A program made the position numbers and the translations under genes. Positions 8,735-18,154 of a stretch of DNA of 64,000 nt are shown here, piece by piece. Source of the DNA: Bacillus sp. CGMCC 1.16541. Its GTDB lineage: Bacteria; Bacillota; Bacilli; Bacillales; Bacillaceae_H. Position 1 is the stretch's first letter. Every line of letters begins with the position of its first letter. The DNA is taken from the NCBI RefSeq assembly GCF_003184905.1, contig NZ_QFRU01000008.1:1-64000 (forward strand), given 5' to 3'. Below the pieces are notes generated by a model that did no database searches, was not told where the DNA came from, and saw nothing but the letters and a program-made list of their open reading frames with translations.

Positions 8735-9277
8735 TTACGGTGCTCCTGGCGGGTAATAGTAAGGAGGCATTTTCAGCCAGCCGTGTGCTCTCATCTTTGT
8801 TTTTACATCCATTCCAAACAGTGCTTTTTCTGAGTGAAACCTCATCCACATGAGGCCGATGTCGTTACGTACGCTTTGGCTAATATTTGTGGCGCACATC
8901 ATAATATTTGCCGCCACTTTCGCTGAAATAAGGTTGGCAATTTCGACATCTGTTGCTTTTACACCGAGTGGCACTGCACTCGGATCAGATTTTGGCTTAT
9001 GCTCACTCGTTTCAGGTAAAGATACACCTTCTTCGAGCATCAGTTCTTTGAGCGTAGCCATTTGATGATCAGCAAGTTTTTGTGATTCTTTCAATAACTC
9101 AATTAACACATTGTCTGTTGTTGAATTTAAGGCTGCTTCAATGACAGGCACTTCTTCTGCTAGTGCGGTGTAATAAAGCCAACATCCCATTGCTTCGCCA
9201 ATATGCAATCGTGGTTTCGGCTCACTATCAAATCTTGTCTTTAAATACTCAAACACTGCCTCGATCTTTTTCGGCAT
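8735..9277 (-). CDS. DUF3231-family protein
   Basis: This 180-aa, mainly helical protein matches my memory of the DUF3231 family of Bacillaceae: an N-terminal helix pair with LHIGEAMGCWLYY, a central KEL-rich helix, and a C-terminal conserved WMRFHSEK followed by GWLKMPPYY. Such proteins resemble ferritin-like bundles and are often spore- or coat-associated, but no activity is established. The start at 9277 was chosen because GAGGTG lies 7 bases before that ATG; an upstream TTG two codons earlier would be too close to it. Confidence 0.75.
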   Translation of the reverse strand: MPKKIEAVFEYLKTRFDSEPKPRLHIGEAMGCWLYYTALAEEVPVIEAALNSTTDNVLIELLKESQKLADHQMATLKELMLEEGVSLPETSEHKPKSDPSAVPLGVKATDVEIANLISAKVAANIMMCATNISQSVRNDIGLMWMRFHSEKALFGMDVKTKMRAHGWLKMPPYYYPPGAP

Positions 9278-9514
9278 AGTCAAACACCTCGTCTATGATT
9301 GTCATATATAGGTTTTACAAAAAATGGATTTCTACACATGTTTTTTAGTAAAGGTAAGATGAATGAACAGATAACGATGGTTGTGAAGAGGAAAAGTGAA
9401 GAATCTTTAAATGAATTTCGTTGCTTGTTACGCTTCGTTTACGTGTGAAAGAGTGGAATAAATGACTGTCTTCCTAATACACTTTAAAGAATTCATCAGT
9501 GAGGGGGATGTACA

Positions 9515-10447
9515 TTGACGACAGCGAAAAAGATTTTTGTGGGAAACTACAAAGGTGGTGTTGGAAAAACGACGAGTGTGTATCAGCTTGCTTTACATAT
9601 GATAGAGGCGGAGGAAAGGGTGTTACTGATTGATCTTGATCCGCAATGTTCGTTGAGTGAAATTTGCTTATCACGTATGAACCGAAACCTAGATGATTTA
9701 CAACCAAATGAGTGTCTAAATTATGTGTACGATGTGTGGGTGCAGACGAAGAAATTTCCGCATGTGCATATTCAGTTTGATGCCGATGCCTTACTAAAAG
9801 TGACAGATGAAGGCGTGTGTTTCATTCCGTCGAATATGTTTTATAGAAACGGCGGTCTCGATGATTTAGCGTTAAAATTGCAAGATGATTTTTACGACCT
9901 TTTGCCGCTTCAACAATTTTTTCAATCGACAAAGCTAGAAGCAGGCTTTGATTATATTTTGTTCGATTGTCCGCCAACGAGCAATATGATGACAAAGGGT
10001 GCGTTTTTGCTATCAGATTATTACCTCATTCCATCCATTATTCAAACGGTGAGCATAAGAGGGATTGTTCATTATATTAACACGGTCAACACGATTTATC
10101 ATGAAACATGTGAAGAATCTGAAACAGCGATGTTAGGAACGCAATTTTTTGGTCCAAAACCGAAGTTAGTTGGCATTTTTGAAACGATGAAAAAGTCAAA
10201 TGTGAACAACCAAGACGAATTAAACGAGCTCAAACAAAATTTGAAAACGGCACAAGTTGAAACGGCTCTAAAGGATCGGTATTTGTTTCAAACAATTATT
10301 AATAGCCATGAGTATATCGCGAGAAAAACCGCCAATGGAGAAAAGTGTGCAGAATATGAAAAGTTAACCGATGAAATTTTGGCATGTATGGAAGGACCAG
10401 AACCTATTACGTTAGGGAGCTTAGGTGATAAAGATGAAAACCTATGA
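9515..10447 (+). CDS. ParA/Soj-family ATPase, orphan
   Basis: The 310-aa protein has the deviant Walker A of the ParA/MinD class, KGGVGKTT at residues 13-20, LLIDLDPQCSLSE as the switch region, and FDCPPTSN as Walker B. ParA ATPases position DNA or protein cargo on the nucleoid. There is no ParB-like gene or parS array next to it; instead a 163-aa protein overlaps its end. The insert between the first Asp motif and Walker B is longer than in chromosomal Soj, as in plasmid- or phage-type ParA. The TTG start is supported by GAGGGGG upstream. Confidence 0.85.
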   Translation: MTTAKKIFVGNYKGGVGKTTSVYQLALHMIEAEERVLLIDLDPQCSLSEICLSRMNRNLDDLQPNECLNYVYDVWVQTKKFPHVHIQFDADALLKVTDEGVCFIPSNMFYRNGGLDDLALKLQDDFYDLLPLQQFFQSTKLEAGFDYILFDCPPTSNMMTKGAFLLSDYYLIPSIIQTVSIRGIVHYINTVNTIYHETCEESETAMLGTQFFGPKPKLVGIFETMKKSNVNNQDELNELKQNLKTAQVETALKDRYLFQTIINSHEYIARKTANGEKCAEYEKLTDEILACMEGPEPITLGSLGDKDENL

Positions 10448-10925
10448 ACTAGCGAAGCAGTTAACGGTGTTAAAAGATGTATATGCATCGGTTGGCAAAG
10501 CCAAGCATAAACGCGAGGTGGCGCAATTAGCGAAAGTGATTGAGCAATTAATCAGTGCTCCAGATCAGCCCTTGGAGTTGTTGTTGAAAAGTGAAAGAAT
10601 GGAGTTGAAGACGACTAATAAACGGTCACAAAAACTCACATTCGAACAAAATTTGGAACACTTACTAAGAAAGCAATACAACCAACTACAAGGAACAAAA
10701 ATAAAGTACGAGGATATGAATACGAGGGAAGAAGTGTTGGTTTTCTTTGAGTACACAGATGCGGCAATTTTAAAGCAGACGACAATGATGGATTTGAAAC
10801 TTCTATATAGTATGTTAACAGGGGAAAAGAGCGAATTAAAAGGAAAGAAAAAAGAAGACTTAGTGAGGAAGATACGCCTAAATATTCATGCTAGTCGTAG
10901 AGGTGAAGCGTTTTTGAATAGATAG
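10434..10925 (+). CDS. ParA-partner protein of unknown family
   Basis: The 163-aa, strongly charged and helical protein overlaps the ParA gene by 14 bases, so the two are probably co-translated. The start at 10434 has AGGTGA 5 bases upstream. Its C-terminus (about residues 115-155: TMMDLKLLYSMLTGEKSELKGKKKEDLVRKIR) looks like a SAP-type helix-extended-helix DNA-binding motif, which would suit a cargo-adaptor role replacing ParB. The SAP reading is tentative and I recognise no family for the rest. Its stop codon abuts the repeat that begins at 10925. Confidence 0.6.
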   Translation: MKTYELAKQLTVLKDVYASVGKAKHKREVAQLAKVIEQLISAPDQPLELLLKSERMELKTTNKRSQKLTFEQNLEHLLRKQYNQLQGTKIKYEDMNTREEVLVFFEYTDAAILKQTTMMDLKLLYSMLTGEKSELKGKKKEDLVRKIRLNIHASRRGEAFLNR

Positions 10926-11235
10926 AGGATGGGACATAACGAAATGATTCCTTCTCAAAAACGAACAAGAACGTTTCTATCATCGTTAGGTTACAACAAC
11001 AAGTTCGTTCCATTTCGCTCCAGCCACTCGCTTTTTGCGGGGAGGAACCTGAGCCTCCTCGTTCCTGTGGGGTCTCAGCCTTTCCTCTATTTCCCGCAGG
11101 AGTCGAGTGTCCTACGCTCCATTCCACTATTCTTTTAAACTTGTTTTTTAATCAAAAAATATCTGGACTATAAATAGAATACAACTATAAATAGTTCGGA
11201 TTTCTTATCGACTGAAACATTTATGTCTCAGCCTC
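10925..11235 (-). repeat. MITE-like dispersed repeat, copy 1 (inverted)
   Basis: This ~311 bp non-coding element matches the one at 24126-24437 in the opposite orientation. Both begin and end with short terminal inverted repeats of the form GAGGCTGAGACATAA / GAGGATGGGACATAA. The core contains the conserved stretch ACTCCTGCGGGAAATAGAGG and GCGAGTGGCTGGAGCGAAAT, which I recall as a widespread interspersed repeat in Bacillaceae that is often mis-annotated as small proteins. It starts on the last base of the preceding stop codon. 11236-11432 shows no further gene. Confidence 0.85.
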
Positions 11236-11372
11236 AAGTTAGCTATCCTTTTTATTTATAGGTTAATAAACGATAACCTCAAGTTAAATAACCTCGGAAC
11301 TGAGCTATTCCTTCCATAACTTTAGTTATATCAAAACTAAAGAACTACACGAAGTAGAAAATATTCCCTGTT

Positions 11373-11403
11373 TTGTGACTTAAGTGGTATATACAACTAT
11401 ACT
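11373..11403 (+). promoter_or_regulatory. Possible promoter of the amiE operon
   Basis: TTGTGA (11373-11378) and TATACT (11398-11403) could form a SigA-type promoter with a long 19-bp spacer, about 70 bases before the amiE start. Confidence 0.35.
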
Positions 11404-11432
11404 GCTATTCCAATAAACTGAAAGAGTAATAA

Positions 11433-11446
11433 TGTAAGTGTTTACA
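11433..11446 (+). promoter_or_regulatory. cre-like operator upstream of amiE
   Basis: TGTAAGTGTTTACA is nearly palindromic and departs from the CcpA cre consensus TGWNANCGNTNWCA at one position. It lies 26 bases before the amiE start and downstream of the possible promoter, where CcpA would block transcription when preferred sugars are present. Confidence 0.5.
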
Positions 11447-11471
11447 ATAATAAAGATGGAGGAGGAGAACG

Positions 11472-13172
11472 ATGAAACGTAAATCAATGTCAATTGCGTT
11501 GGCAACTCTCATTGGTACGTCTGTATTTGTACCGCTTGATGCGTCTGCCAACGTAGAAGGAAGGAACGTGTTGGCTACCATGGAGATGAATGATGCGAAG
11601 AACACAAGTCATAAAGCTCATCCCGTGTTTACGTGGGATCGCCCAGGACCAACGTCTCCTGTGCTTCACCCAAGTTCAGCAAAAGGAGCAGGGATGATGC
11701 AAGGGTCTCTTGATGAAATCGATCCAATTCTTGAAAAAATGATTGGTGATAACGTGATGCCAGGTGCTGTTGTGTTTGTCGCAAGGCGTGGACATGTTGT
11801 AAAGCATGAGGCGTATGGATATGCGTACCGTTATGAAGATGATAAATTTACTGAAACGAACAACCCCATTGCGATGAAAGAAGATACGATCTTTGATTTA
11901 GCTTCCATTAGTAAAATCTTTACAACCACCGCTGCCATGCAGTTGTATGAAAAAGGTTATTTCGACCTCGATGATTCAGTCGCTACTTACATTCCGGAAT
12001 TTGCGCAAAATGGGAAAGAGAATGTAACGATTCGCCAACTCATGACGCACACATCAGGATTTACAGCATGGATTCCGCTTTATTCACAAGGAAAAACACG
12101 TGAAGACCGCATGCAGATTGTGTTTAAACATCCGTTAGCTAACAAACCTGACACGAAATATACATACAGCGATTTAAACATGATTACGCTCGGTGCGTTA
12201 ATTGAAAAATTGTCAGGGCAACGTTTAGATGAATTTGTGAAAGAACACATTACAGAACCACTTGGCATGAAAGATACGATGTATAATCCGCCTTCATCTC
12301 TTCAACACCGAATTGCTGCAACGGAATACCAGCCAGCGATTAACCGTGGTCTTGTGTGGGGGCAAGTGCATGATGAAAATGCGTGGTCACTAGATGGAAT
12401 AGCCGGACACGCTGGTGTATTTTCAACCGCATCTGACTTAGCGAAGTTTGCGCATATGTATGTCAATGATGGCCGTTACGGAAGTAAGCAAATTTTGAAA
12501 GAAGAAACAGTCAAACTATTGATTGAAAATCAAATTCCACAGTTTCCAGGTAATGATCATGGCTTAGGGTGGGAGCTAGGTCAAGGTTGGTTTATGGATG
12601 CATTATCAGAAGGATCGACGTTAGGGCATACTGGGTATACCGGTACTTCAATTGTGGTGAATAAGAACAATGATACGATTGCTATTCTGTTAACCAATCG
12701 TGTACACCCGTCTCGTAGTACAGTGACAACGAACATTGCCAGGCGTGCATTTGCAAGGCAAGTGGCTGATGCTATCCCTGTGACCATGCCGAGTAAAGCA
12801 GAAGCTTGGTTCGCTGGATACGGCGACAATGCACAAAAAAGCTTAGTGGCGAAAGTGGATGGAGAGGGCGAGCGAACGCTATCATTCAACACGTGGCATC
12901 GCATCGAAAATGGCTCCGACTTTGGTTTTGTGGAAGTTTCGTCTGATGGTAAAACATGGACTGCGCTTTCGACGATGACAGGAAGTAGCGTTGAGTGGAA
13001 ACAAAAGCGTATAACGATTCCAGAAGGATCAACGTACGTTCGTTTCCGCTATCAAACGGACGCGACAGTAAATGGTCGAGGGTGGTACGTACAAGACGTG
13101 AAAGTGGAACAAAACGGTCAGTCGAAAAATGTGAGTTTATCAGGAGAAGGATGGACAAAGCGTAGTTACTAG
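11472..13172 (+). CDS. amiE: Secreted serine hydrolase of the beta-lactamase fold, AmiE-like
   Basis: The 566-aa precursor has a signal peptide (1-27). The class C beta-lactamase/esterase-like domain shows SISK (145-148) with the catalytic Ser and Lys, the YSD motif at 232-234, and GHTGYTG for the third motif. After about residue 450 a beta-sandwich module with WYVQDVKV is appended. In B. subtilis the ybbE product AmiE, next to nagZ and ybbC, cleaves the peptide from MurNAc; the same order here supports that name. The start has GGAGGAG upstream. murQ, murR and murP, found in the B. subtilis cluster, are absent. Confidence 0.82.
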   Translation: MKRKSMSIALATLIGTSVFVPLDASANVEGRNVLATMEMNDAKNTSHKAHPVFTWDRPGPTSPVLHPSSAKGAGMMQGSLDEIDPILEKMIGDNVMPGAVVFVARRGHVVKHEAYGYAYRYEDDKFTETNNPIAMKEDTIFDLASISKIFTTTAAMQLYEKGYFDLDDSVATYIPEFAQNGKENVTIRQLMTHTSGFTAWIPLYSQGKTREDRMQIVFKHPLANKPDTKYTYSDLNMITLGALIEKLSGQRLDEFVKEHITEPLGMKDTMYNPPSSLQHRIAATEYQPAINRGLVWGQVHDENAWSLDGIAGHAGVFSTASDLAKFAHMYVNDGRYGSKQILKEETVKLLIENQIPQFPGNDHGLGWELGQGWFMDALSEGSTLGHTGYTGTSIVVNKNNDTIAILLTNRVHPSRSTVTTNIARRAFARQVADAIPVTMPSKAEAWFAGYGDNAQKSLVAKVDGEGERTLSFNTWHRIENGSDFGFVEVSSDGKTWTALSTMTGSSVEWKQKRITIPEGSTYVRFRYQTDATVNGRGWYVQDVKVEQNGQSKNVSLSGEGWTKRSY

Positions 13173-13195
13173 TCGAAAAAGCTGGAGGGATAAAG

Positions 13196-15283
13196 ATGAA
13201 GAAAAGAATGAAAAAGCTTGTTTTATCTGCCGTTGCGTTTCTACTCGTGATTACGCAAGTAGGAATGATGAAGCCGGTAGTTGCATCAGCAGAACGTGAT
13301 GTCAAAGATTTAATCTTTGTTGAAAACATTCCACAAGTCGAAAAAGAAGTAGGGAATCACACTGAATTTCAAGCACTACGTGTTTTTAAAGATGGTCATT
13401 TTAAAAAAGCAACCAGTCATTTAACATGGACATCATCAAATAAAACAGTCGCAACCGTTGATCAACATGGAAAGGTAACGTTTAACGAAAAACCAGGCCG
13501 AACATTTATTACGGTTAGTGATGGAACATTTACAGACCGTATTGCGATACATGGTAAGAAAACAAGTGAAGGAGTCACTCCTGTTTTACGAAAAGAAAAA
13601 GGTGAACGTTATGACGTCATTAATCATGCGATAAAAGGAATGACGATTGAAGAAAAGGTCGGTCAAATGTTAATGCCAGATTTTCGTAACTGGAACGGAA
13701 AAAACGTAACAGAAATGCTCCCAGAGATTGAAGCACTTGTGAAAAAGTATCATCTTGGCGGTGTCATTTTATTCCGTGAAAATGTTGTCACCACTGAGCA
13801 AACAGCGAAGCTTGTGTCTCAATACCAAGAAGCAGCTGAAAAGCAAGGGCTGTTAATCACAATCGACCAAGAAGGGGGCATTGTGACACGCCTTCAGTCA
13901 GGAACAGACATGCCAGGAAACATGGCACTTGGTGCAACGCGTTCGACTGATATTTCTCGTCACGTTGGTCGAGCAATTGGAGAAGAACTTGCATCATTAG
14001 GAATTAACGTGAACTTTGCACCTGATATGGATGTTAACAATAATCCAGATAACCCAGTCATTGGTGTTCGCTCATTTGGTGAAGATCCAAAGCTTGTTGC
14101 TGATATGGGGGTTGCGTACATTGAAGGACTTCAAGAAGCAGGCGTCGCAGCCACAGCGAAGCACTTTCCTGGTCATGGTGATACAGCGGTTGACTCTCAT
14201 CTTGGACTACCAGAAGTGCCGCATGACCTTGAACGTTTAAAAGAAGTAGAATTGTACCCATTTCAACAAGCAATGAATGCGGGAATTGATGCGATTATGA
14301 CAGCTCATGTGACATTCCCGAAAATTGATGATACAAAAGTGATTTCAGAAAAAGATGGCTCAGAGATTGCTGTGCCAGCGACTCTTTCGTATAACGTGTT
14401 AACCAAGTTAATTCGTGACGAAATGGGTTACGAAGGTGTCATTTCAACAGACGCCATGAACATGAAAGCCATTGCTGATCACTTCGGTCCAGTCGATGCG
14501 GCCATTCGTGCTGTACAAGCAGGAACAGACATCGTGTTAATGCCAGTTGGATTAGAAGCGGTAGCTGAAGGGTTACTTAAAGCTGTAAAAGACGGTGAGA
14601 TTCGTGAAGAGCGTATCGAACAATCAGTTGAGCGTCTGTTAACGTTAAAAGTGAAGCGTGGCATTTTTAAAGAAGAAGTACCTCAGTCAATCGATGAAAA
14701 AGTTGCAAATGCGCTACAAGTGGTTGGATCGCCTGCTCATAAAGCAGTGGAAAAAGAAGCCGCAGAACGTTCGATTACATTGGTGAAAAACGAACAGGCT
14801 CTTCCGTTAAATGTATCAAGTGACGACAATGTTGTCGTAGTTGGGCGCACAAACTTAACGGACTTAGCAGTAGCGGTTAAAGCACATCATCCAAACGCAA
14901 CGATTATCGAAGCATCATCAACGTTTCAATTAACAGAAGCACAAATGCAAATCGTGAAACAAGCAAAAGCGGTCATTGTTGGGACAAGCACATTTAGTGT
15001 GGCGGGACGATCACCTGAAAACACGCAAATGAAACTTGTTAACAAGCTAGCCCTAGAAACGGATGCGCCAGTTATCGCAATTGGTATTCGAAATCCGTAT
15101 GACATTATGGCTTACCCAAATGTTGACGCTTATCTTGCGCAATACGGATTCAGGCCAGCAAGTTTCCAAGCTAGTGCGGCAACCATTTTTGGTGACAATT
15201 ATCCGAGTGGGAAGCTGCCAGTGACCATTCCAGGCACAACAACTAATGTATTGTATCCATTTGGACATGGTTTAAGCTACTAA
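13196..15283 (+). CDS. nagZ: Exo-beta-N-acetylglucosaminidase NagZ (GH3)
   Basis: The 695-aa protein has a signal peptide (about 1-31) and a Big2-type Ig domain (LTWTSSNKTVATVDQHGKV, about 80-120). The GH3 barrel follows: DQEGG in the substrate pocket, KHFPGHGDTAVDSH near 321-334, whose His/Asp pair is the NagZ-type acid/base, and the nucleophile Asp of STDAMNMK near 418. A C-terminal alpha/beta domain closes the protein. NagZ removes GlcNAc from muropeptides. It lies 23 bases after amiE with its own RBS (CTGGAGGG), and the extracellular location matches the Bacillus pathway. Confidence 0.92.
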   Translation: MKKRMKKLVLSAVAFLLVITQVGMMKPVVASAERDVKDLIFVENIPQVEKEVGNHTEFQALRVFKDGHFKKATSHLTWTSSNKTVATVDQHGKVTFNEKPGRTFITVSDGTFTDRIAIHGKKTSEGVTPVLRKEKGERYDVINHAIKGMTIEEKVGQMLMPDFRNWNGKNVTEMLPEIEALVKKYHLGGVILFRENVVTTEQTAKLVSQYQEAAEKQGLLITIDQEGGIVTRLQSGTDMPGNMALGATRSTDISRHVGRAIGEELASLGINVNFAPDMDVNNNPDNPVIGVRSFGEDPKLVADMGVAYIEGLQEAGVAATAKHFPGHGDTAVDSHLGLPEVPHDLERLKEVELYPFQQAMNAGIDAIMTAHVTFPKIDDTKVISEKDGSEIAVPATLSYNVLTKLIRDEMGYEGVISTDAMNMKAIADHFGPVDAAIRAVQAGTDIVLMPVGLEAVAEGLLKAVKDGEIREERIEQSVERLLTLKVKRGIFKEEVPQSIDEKVANALQVVGSPAHKAVEKEAAERSITLVKNEQALPLNVSSDDNVVVVGRTNLTDLAVAVKAHHPNATIIEASSTFQLTEAQMQIVKQAKAVIVGTSTFSVAGRSPENTQMKLVNKLALETDAPVIAIGIRNPYDIMAYPNVDAYLAQYGFRPASFQASAATIFGDNYPSGKLPVTIPGTTTNVLYPFGHGLSY

Positions 15284-15301
15284 AAAGAGGAGGGATTTTC
15301 G

Positions 15302-16576
15302 GTGAAGAAATGGCTCATTACATGCTTGACGGCAATCCTAATCCTTTCTTCGTTATCTGTCGTATTAGCAGATAACGGAAAAGGAAATGGACATGCGTAT
15401 GGCAAGGGGAAAAAAGAGAAAGAATTCGCACTTGGTGTAGATGTTCTATTGAGTGACAAAAAGGAACTGATAAAAGGAAAACGAGTGGGTCTTATTACAA
15501 ATCCAACAGGAGTTGACAAACAGTTAACAAGCATTGTGGACTTGCTTCATAACGACCCAGAAGTAGAGTTAACCGCACTTTATGGACCAGAGCATGGCGT
15601 TCGCGGTGATGCACAAGCTGGGCAATACGTTGAATTTTACACAGATGGAAAAACGGGATTACCTGTGTACAGCTTATATGGAAAAACAAGAAAACCAACG
15701 CCAGAGATGCTTGAGAATATTGATGTTTTATTATTTGACATTCAAGATGTCGGAGCGCGTTTTTACACGTACATTTACACAATGGCATATGCAATGGAAG
15801 CAGCAAAAGAAAATAATATGCCATTCATCGTATTAGATCGTCCGAATCCATTAAACGGTACGAATGTAGAAGGCCCTGTCTTAGATATGAAGTATGCGTC
15901 GTTTGTTGGGAATTACGCCATTCCGCTTCGCCACGGGATGACTGTTGGAGAGTTAGCGAAGCTTTTTAACAAAGAGTTTAGCATTGGTGCAGATTTAACT
16001 GTAGTGGAAATGAAAAATTGGAAGCGACACATGTACTACGATGATACGAAGCTTCCGTTTGTCATGCCATCTCCAAATATGCCAACGCTTGAGACAGCGA
16101 TTACGTATCCAGGTGCAGCATTAATTGAAGGAACGAACGTATCAGAAGGACGCGGCACAACAAAGCCGTTTGAATTAATTGGCGCACCGTTTATTAATGC
16201 CGATGAGTTAGCAACAAGCTTAAATGAATTAAACTTACCAGGCGTTGCGTTTCGAGCTGCTTCATTCACACCAACGTTTTCAAAGCATGCGGGTCAGTTA
16301 TCTCACGGTATCCAAATTCATATTACCGACCGTAAAACATATAAGCCAATCGAAACAGGTCTTCACATTGTGAAAACGATTCATGACTTATATCCAGATA
16401 ATTTTGCGTTCCGTGCAGAGAATAGCGCAGGCATTTCATTTTTTGATAACTTAATGGGCAACCGTTGGGTACGCGATGGAATTGTCGCAGGTCGTTCAGT
16501 AGAAGACATGCAAGCACAGTGGCAAGTAGAGTTAGAGGAGTTTAAAACGGTTCGACAAACGTATTTACTTTATTAA
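15302..16576 (+). CDS. namZ: Exo-N-acetylmuramidase NamZ (DUF1343, YbbC-like)
   Basis: The 424-aa secreted protein has a signal peptide (1-23) and matches the DUF1343/YbbC family: GLITNPTGVDK, LYGPEHGVRGD, DIQDVGARFYTYIYTM and the late LIEGTNVSEGRGTTKPFE. The B. subtilis homologue releases MurNAc from non-reducing ends and works with NagZ and AmiE. The GTG start follows AGAGGAGGG, 18 bases after nagZ. A strong hairpin after the stop closes the amiE-nagZ-namZ operon. With nagP next door, the released sugars can be taken up. Confidence 0.88.
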   Translation: MKKWLITCLTAILILSSLSVVLADNGKGNGHAYGKGKKEKEFALGVDVLLSDKKELIKGKRVGLITNPTGVDKQLTSIVDLLHNDPEVELTALYGPEHGVRGDAQAGQYVEFYTDGKTGLPVYSLYGKTRKPTPEMLENIDVLLFDIQDVGARFYTYIYTMAYAMEAAKENNMPFIVLDRPNPLNGTNVEGPVLDMKYASFVGNYAIPLRHGMTVGELAKLFNKEFSIGADLTVVEMKNWKRHMYYDDTKLPFVMPSPNMPTLETAITYPGAALIEGTNVSEGRGTTKPFELIGAPFINADELATSLNELNLPGVAFRAASFTPTFSKHAGQLSHGIQIHITDRKTYKPIETGLHIVKTIHDLYPDNFAFRAENSAGISFFDNLMGNRWVRDGIVAGRSVEDMQAQWQVELEEFKTVRQTYLLY

Positions 16577-16583
16577 CAGTCGC

Positions 16584-16623
16584 GAAATTCCCTACCTGTT
16601 AAATAGAAGGTGGGGAATTTTTC
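16584..16623 (+). terminator. Terminator after namZ
   Basis: AAATTCCC-T-ACCT pairs with AGGT-G-GGGAATTT, followed by TTC and T-rich sequence. It separates the secreted hydrolases from the nagP transcript. Confidence 0.82.
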
Positions 16624-16634
16624 TAAAAAAAAGC

Positions 16635-16678
16635 TTGTCTCCTAAAAAGAGCATGGGTTATTATAGAAAACGCTTACA
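16635..16678 (+). promoter_or_regulatory. nagP promoter with an overlapping cre site
   Basis: TTGTCT (16635-16640) and TATTAT (16659-16664) are 18 bp apart. AGAAAACGCTTACA (16665-16678) matches the CcpA cre consensus at all but its first base and would cover the transcription start, so carbon catabolite repression of nagP is likely. Confidence 0.7.
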
Positions 16679-16716
16679 TAGTTATAAGTACAGCCTATAA
16701 AAGAGGGGGTTTTCAC

Positions 16717-18093
16717 ATGTTAGGATTTTTGCAGAAAATTGGTAAATCATTGATGTTACCAATCGCAATTATGCCCGCAGCAGCACTGTTGCTTCGATTA
16801 GGGCAAGATGATTTCTTTGGCATTCCGTTTGTTTCAGCAGCTGGGAATGCAGTCTTTGGACATTTAGCATTGTTATTTGCGATTGGGGTAGCAATTGGCT
16901 TTTCAAAAGACGGAAGTGGAGCAGCAGCACTTGCGGGGGCGGTTGGTTACTTTGTTTTAACTGAAGGAGCAGCAGCCATTAATGAAACCATTAACATGGG
17001 GGTATTAGGAGGTATCGTTGCCGGGGTTATTGCAGGTCTGTTGTATAATCGCTATCATTCTATTAAATTACCAGACTGGCTCGGATTCTTTGGCGGAAAA
17101 CGATTCGTTCCGATTATTACATCACTTGTGATGTTGGCTTTAGCGTTTGTGTTTGGGTATGTATGGCCATCTGTTCAAGCGGTCATTGATAGTATTGGAG
17201 AATGGATCATTGGTGCAGGAGCAGCAGGTGTTGGGGTATTCGGTTTCTTGAACCGCCTTTTAATTCCGTTAGGGTTGCATCATATTTTAAATACAGTCGT
17301 TTGGTTCGAGTTTGGAGAATTCACTAATGCAGCAGGCGATGTGATCAAAGGAGATTTATGGCGCTTCCTTGCTGGAGATCCATCAGCAGGAATCTTTATG
17401 TCAGGTTTCTTCTTAGTCATGATGTTCGGCCTTCCGGCAGCTGCGTTTGCGATGATTGCAGCAGCGAAAAAAGAGCGTAGAAAAGCATTAACAGGAGCAT
17501 TAGTCGGTCTAGCTTTAACATCCTTTTTAACAGGAATCACGGAACCGATTGAGTTTTCATTTATGTTTTTATCACCTGTTTTATATGTCATTCACGCCGT
17601 GTTGACGGGTGCGGCGATGTCGATTGCATATGTGCTTGATATTCACCACGGTTTTGGATTCTCAGCAGGAGCAATCGATTACTTCTTAAACTTTGGAATT
17701 GCGCAAAAGCCACTCTTATTAGCAGGTGTGGGTCTTATTTATGCAGCGTTATACTTTGTTATTTTCTATTTCTTAATCATCAAGCTCGATTTAAAAACAC
17801 CAGGGCGTGAAGAGGAAGTAGAAGGAGAATTTGAGCAAAGTGGTACATCAAACAGCAACTATGCTAAACTAGCTGATTCGTATGTAGAAGCATTAGGAGG
17901 CCAAGATAACCTTGTCGAAATTGATAACTGCGTCACCCGTCTTCGTTTAAAAGTAAAGAATACAAGTGTGGTAAACGAAGCGCGCTTGAAACAACTAGGC
18001 GCAAAAGGTGTGATTAAATTAAGCGACACGGATCTTCAAGTCATTGTTGGAACCGATGTTGAATTTTTATCAAATGAATTGAAGAAGAAATAG
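16717..18093 (+). CDS. nagP: GlcNAc-specific PTS permease EIICB (NagP)
   Basis: The 458-aa protein has an N-terminal EIIC membrane domain (to about residue 365; FSKDGSGAAALAGAVGYF and GITEPIEFSFMF are hallmark loops) and a C-terminal EIIB domain whose phosphorylated Cys is in DNCVTRLRLKVKN near residue 404. The C-then-B order and the sequence fit NagP rather than MurP, which is B-then-C. It imports and phosphorylates the GlcNAc released by NagZ. No EIIA domain is attached, so a shared EIIA must serve it. The promoter carries a cre site. Confidence 0.88.
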   Translation: MLGFLQKIGKSLMLPIAIMPAAALLLRLGQDDFFGIPFVSAAGNAVFGHLALLFAIGVAIGFSKDGSGAAALAGAVGYFVLTEGAAAINETINMGVLGGIVAGVIAGLLYNRYHSIKLPDWLGFFGGKRFVPIITSLVMLALAFVFGYVWPSVQAVIDSIGEWIIGAGAAGVGVFGFLNRLLIPLGLHHILNTVVWFEFGEFTNAAGDVIKGDLWRFLAGDPSAGIFMSGFFLVMMFGLPAAAFAMIAAAKKERRKALTGALVGLALTSFLTGITEPIEFSFMFLSPVLYVIHAVLTGAAMSIAYVLDIHHGFGFSAGAIDYFLNFGIAQKPLLLAGVGLIYAALYFVIFYFLIIKLDLKTPGREEEVEGEFEQSGTSNSNYAKLADSYVEALGGQDNLVEIDNCVTRLRLKVKNTSVVNEARLKQLGAKGVIKLSDTDLQVIVGTDVEFLSNELKKK

Positions 18094-18108
18094 ATTTATA
18101 GGTGAGAA

Positions 18109-18154
18109 GGTTGAATCGAGAGAGGGGAAAGTGATCCCATTCGGTTCAACCTTT
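18109..18154 (+). terminator. nagP terminator, cut short at its T tail
   Basis: GGTTGAATCG and CGGTTCAACC form a 10-position stem with one mismatch around a 23-base loop. Only CTTT remains of the T tail before sequence related to tatC begins at 18153, so the tail may have been lost at the junction. Confidence 0.55.

Noticed and set aside
16717-18093. MurP, the MurNAc PTS permease
   Set aside because: The EIIC domain comes first and EIIB last, and loop sequences match the GlcNAc type; MurP has EIIB first.
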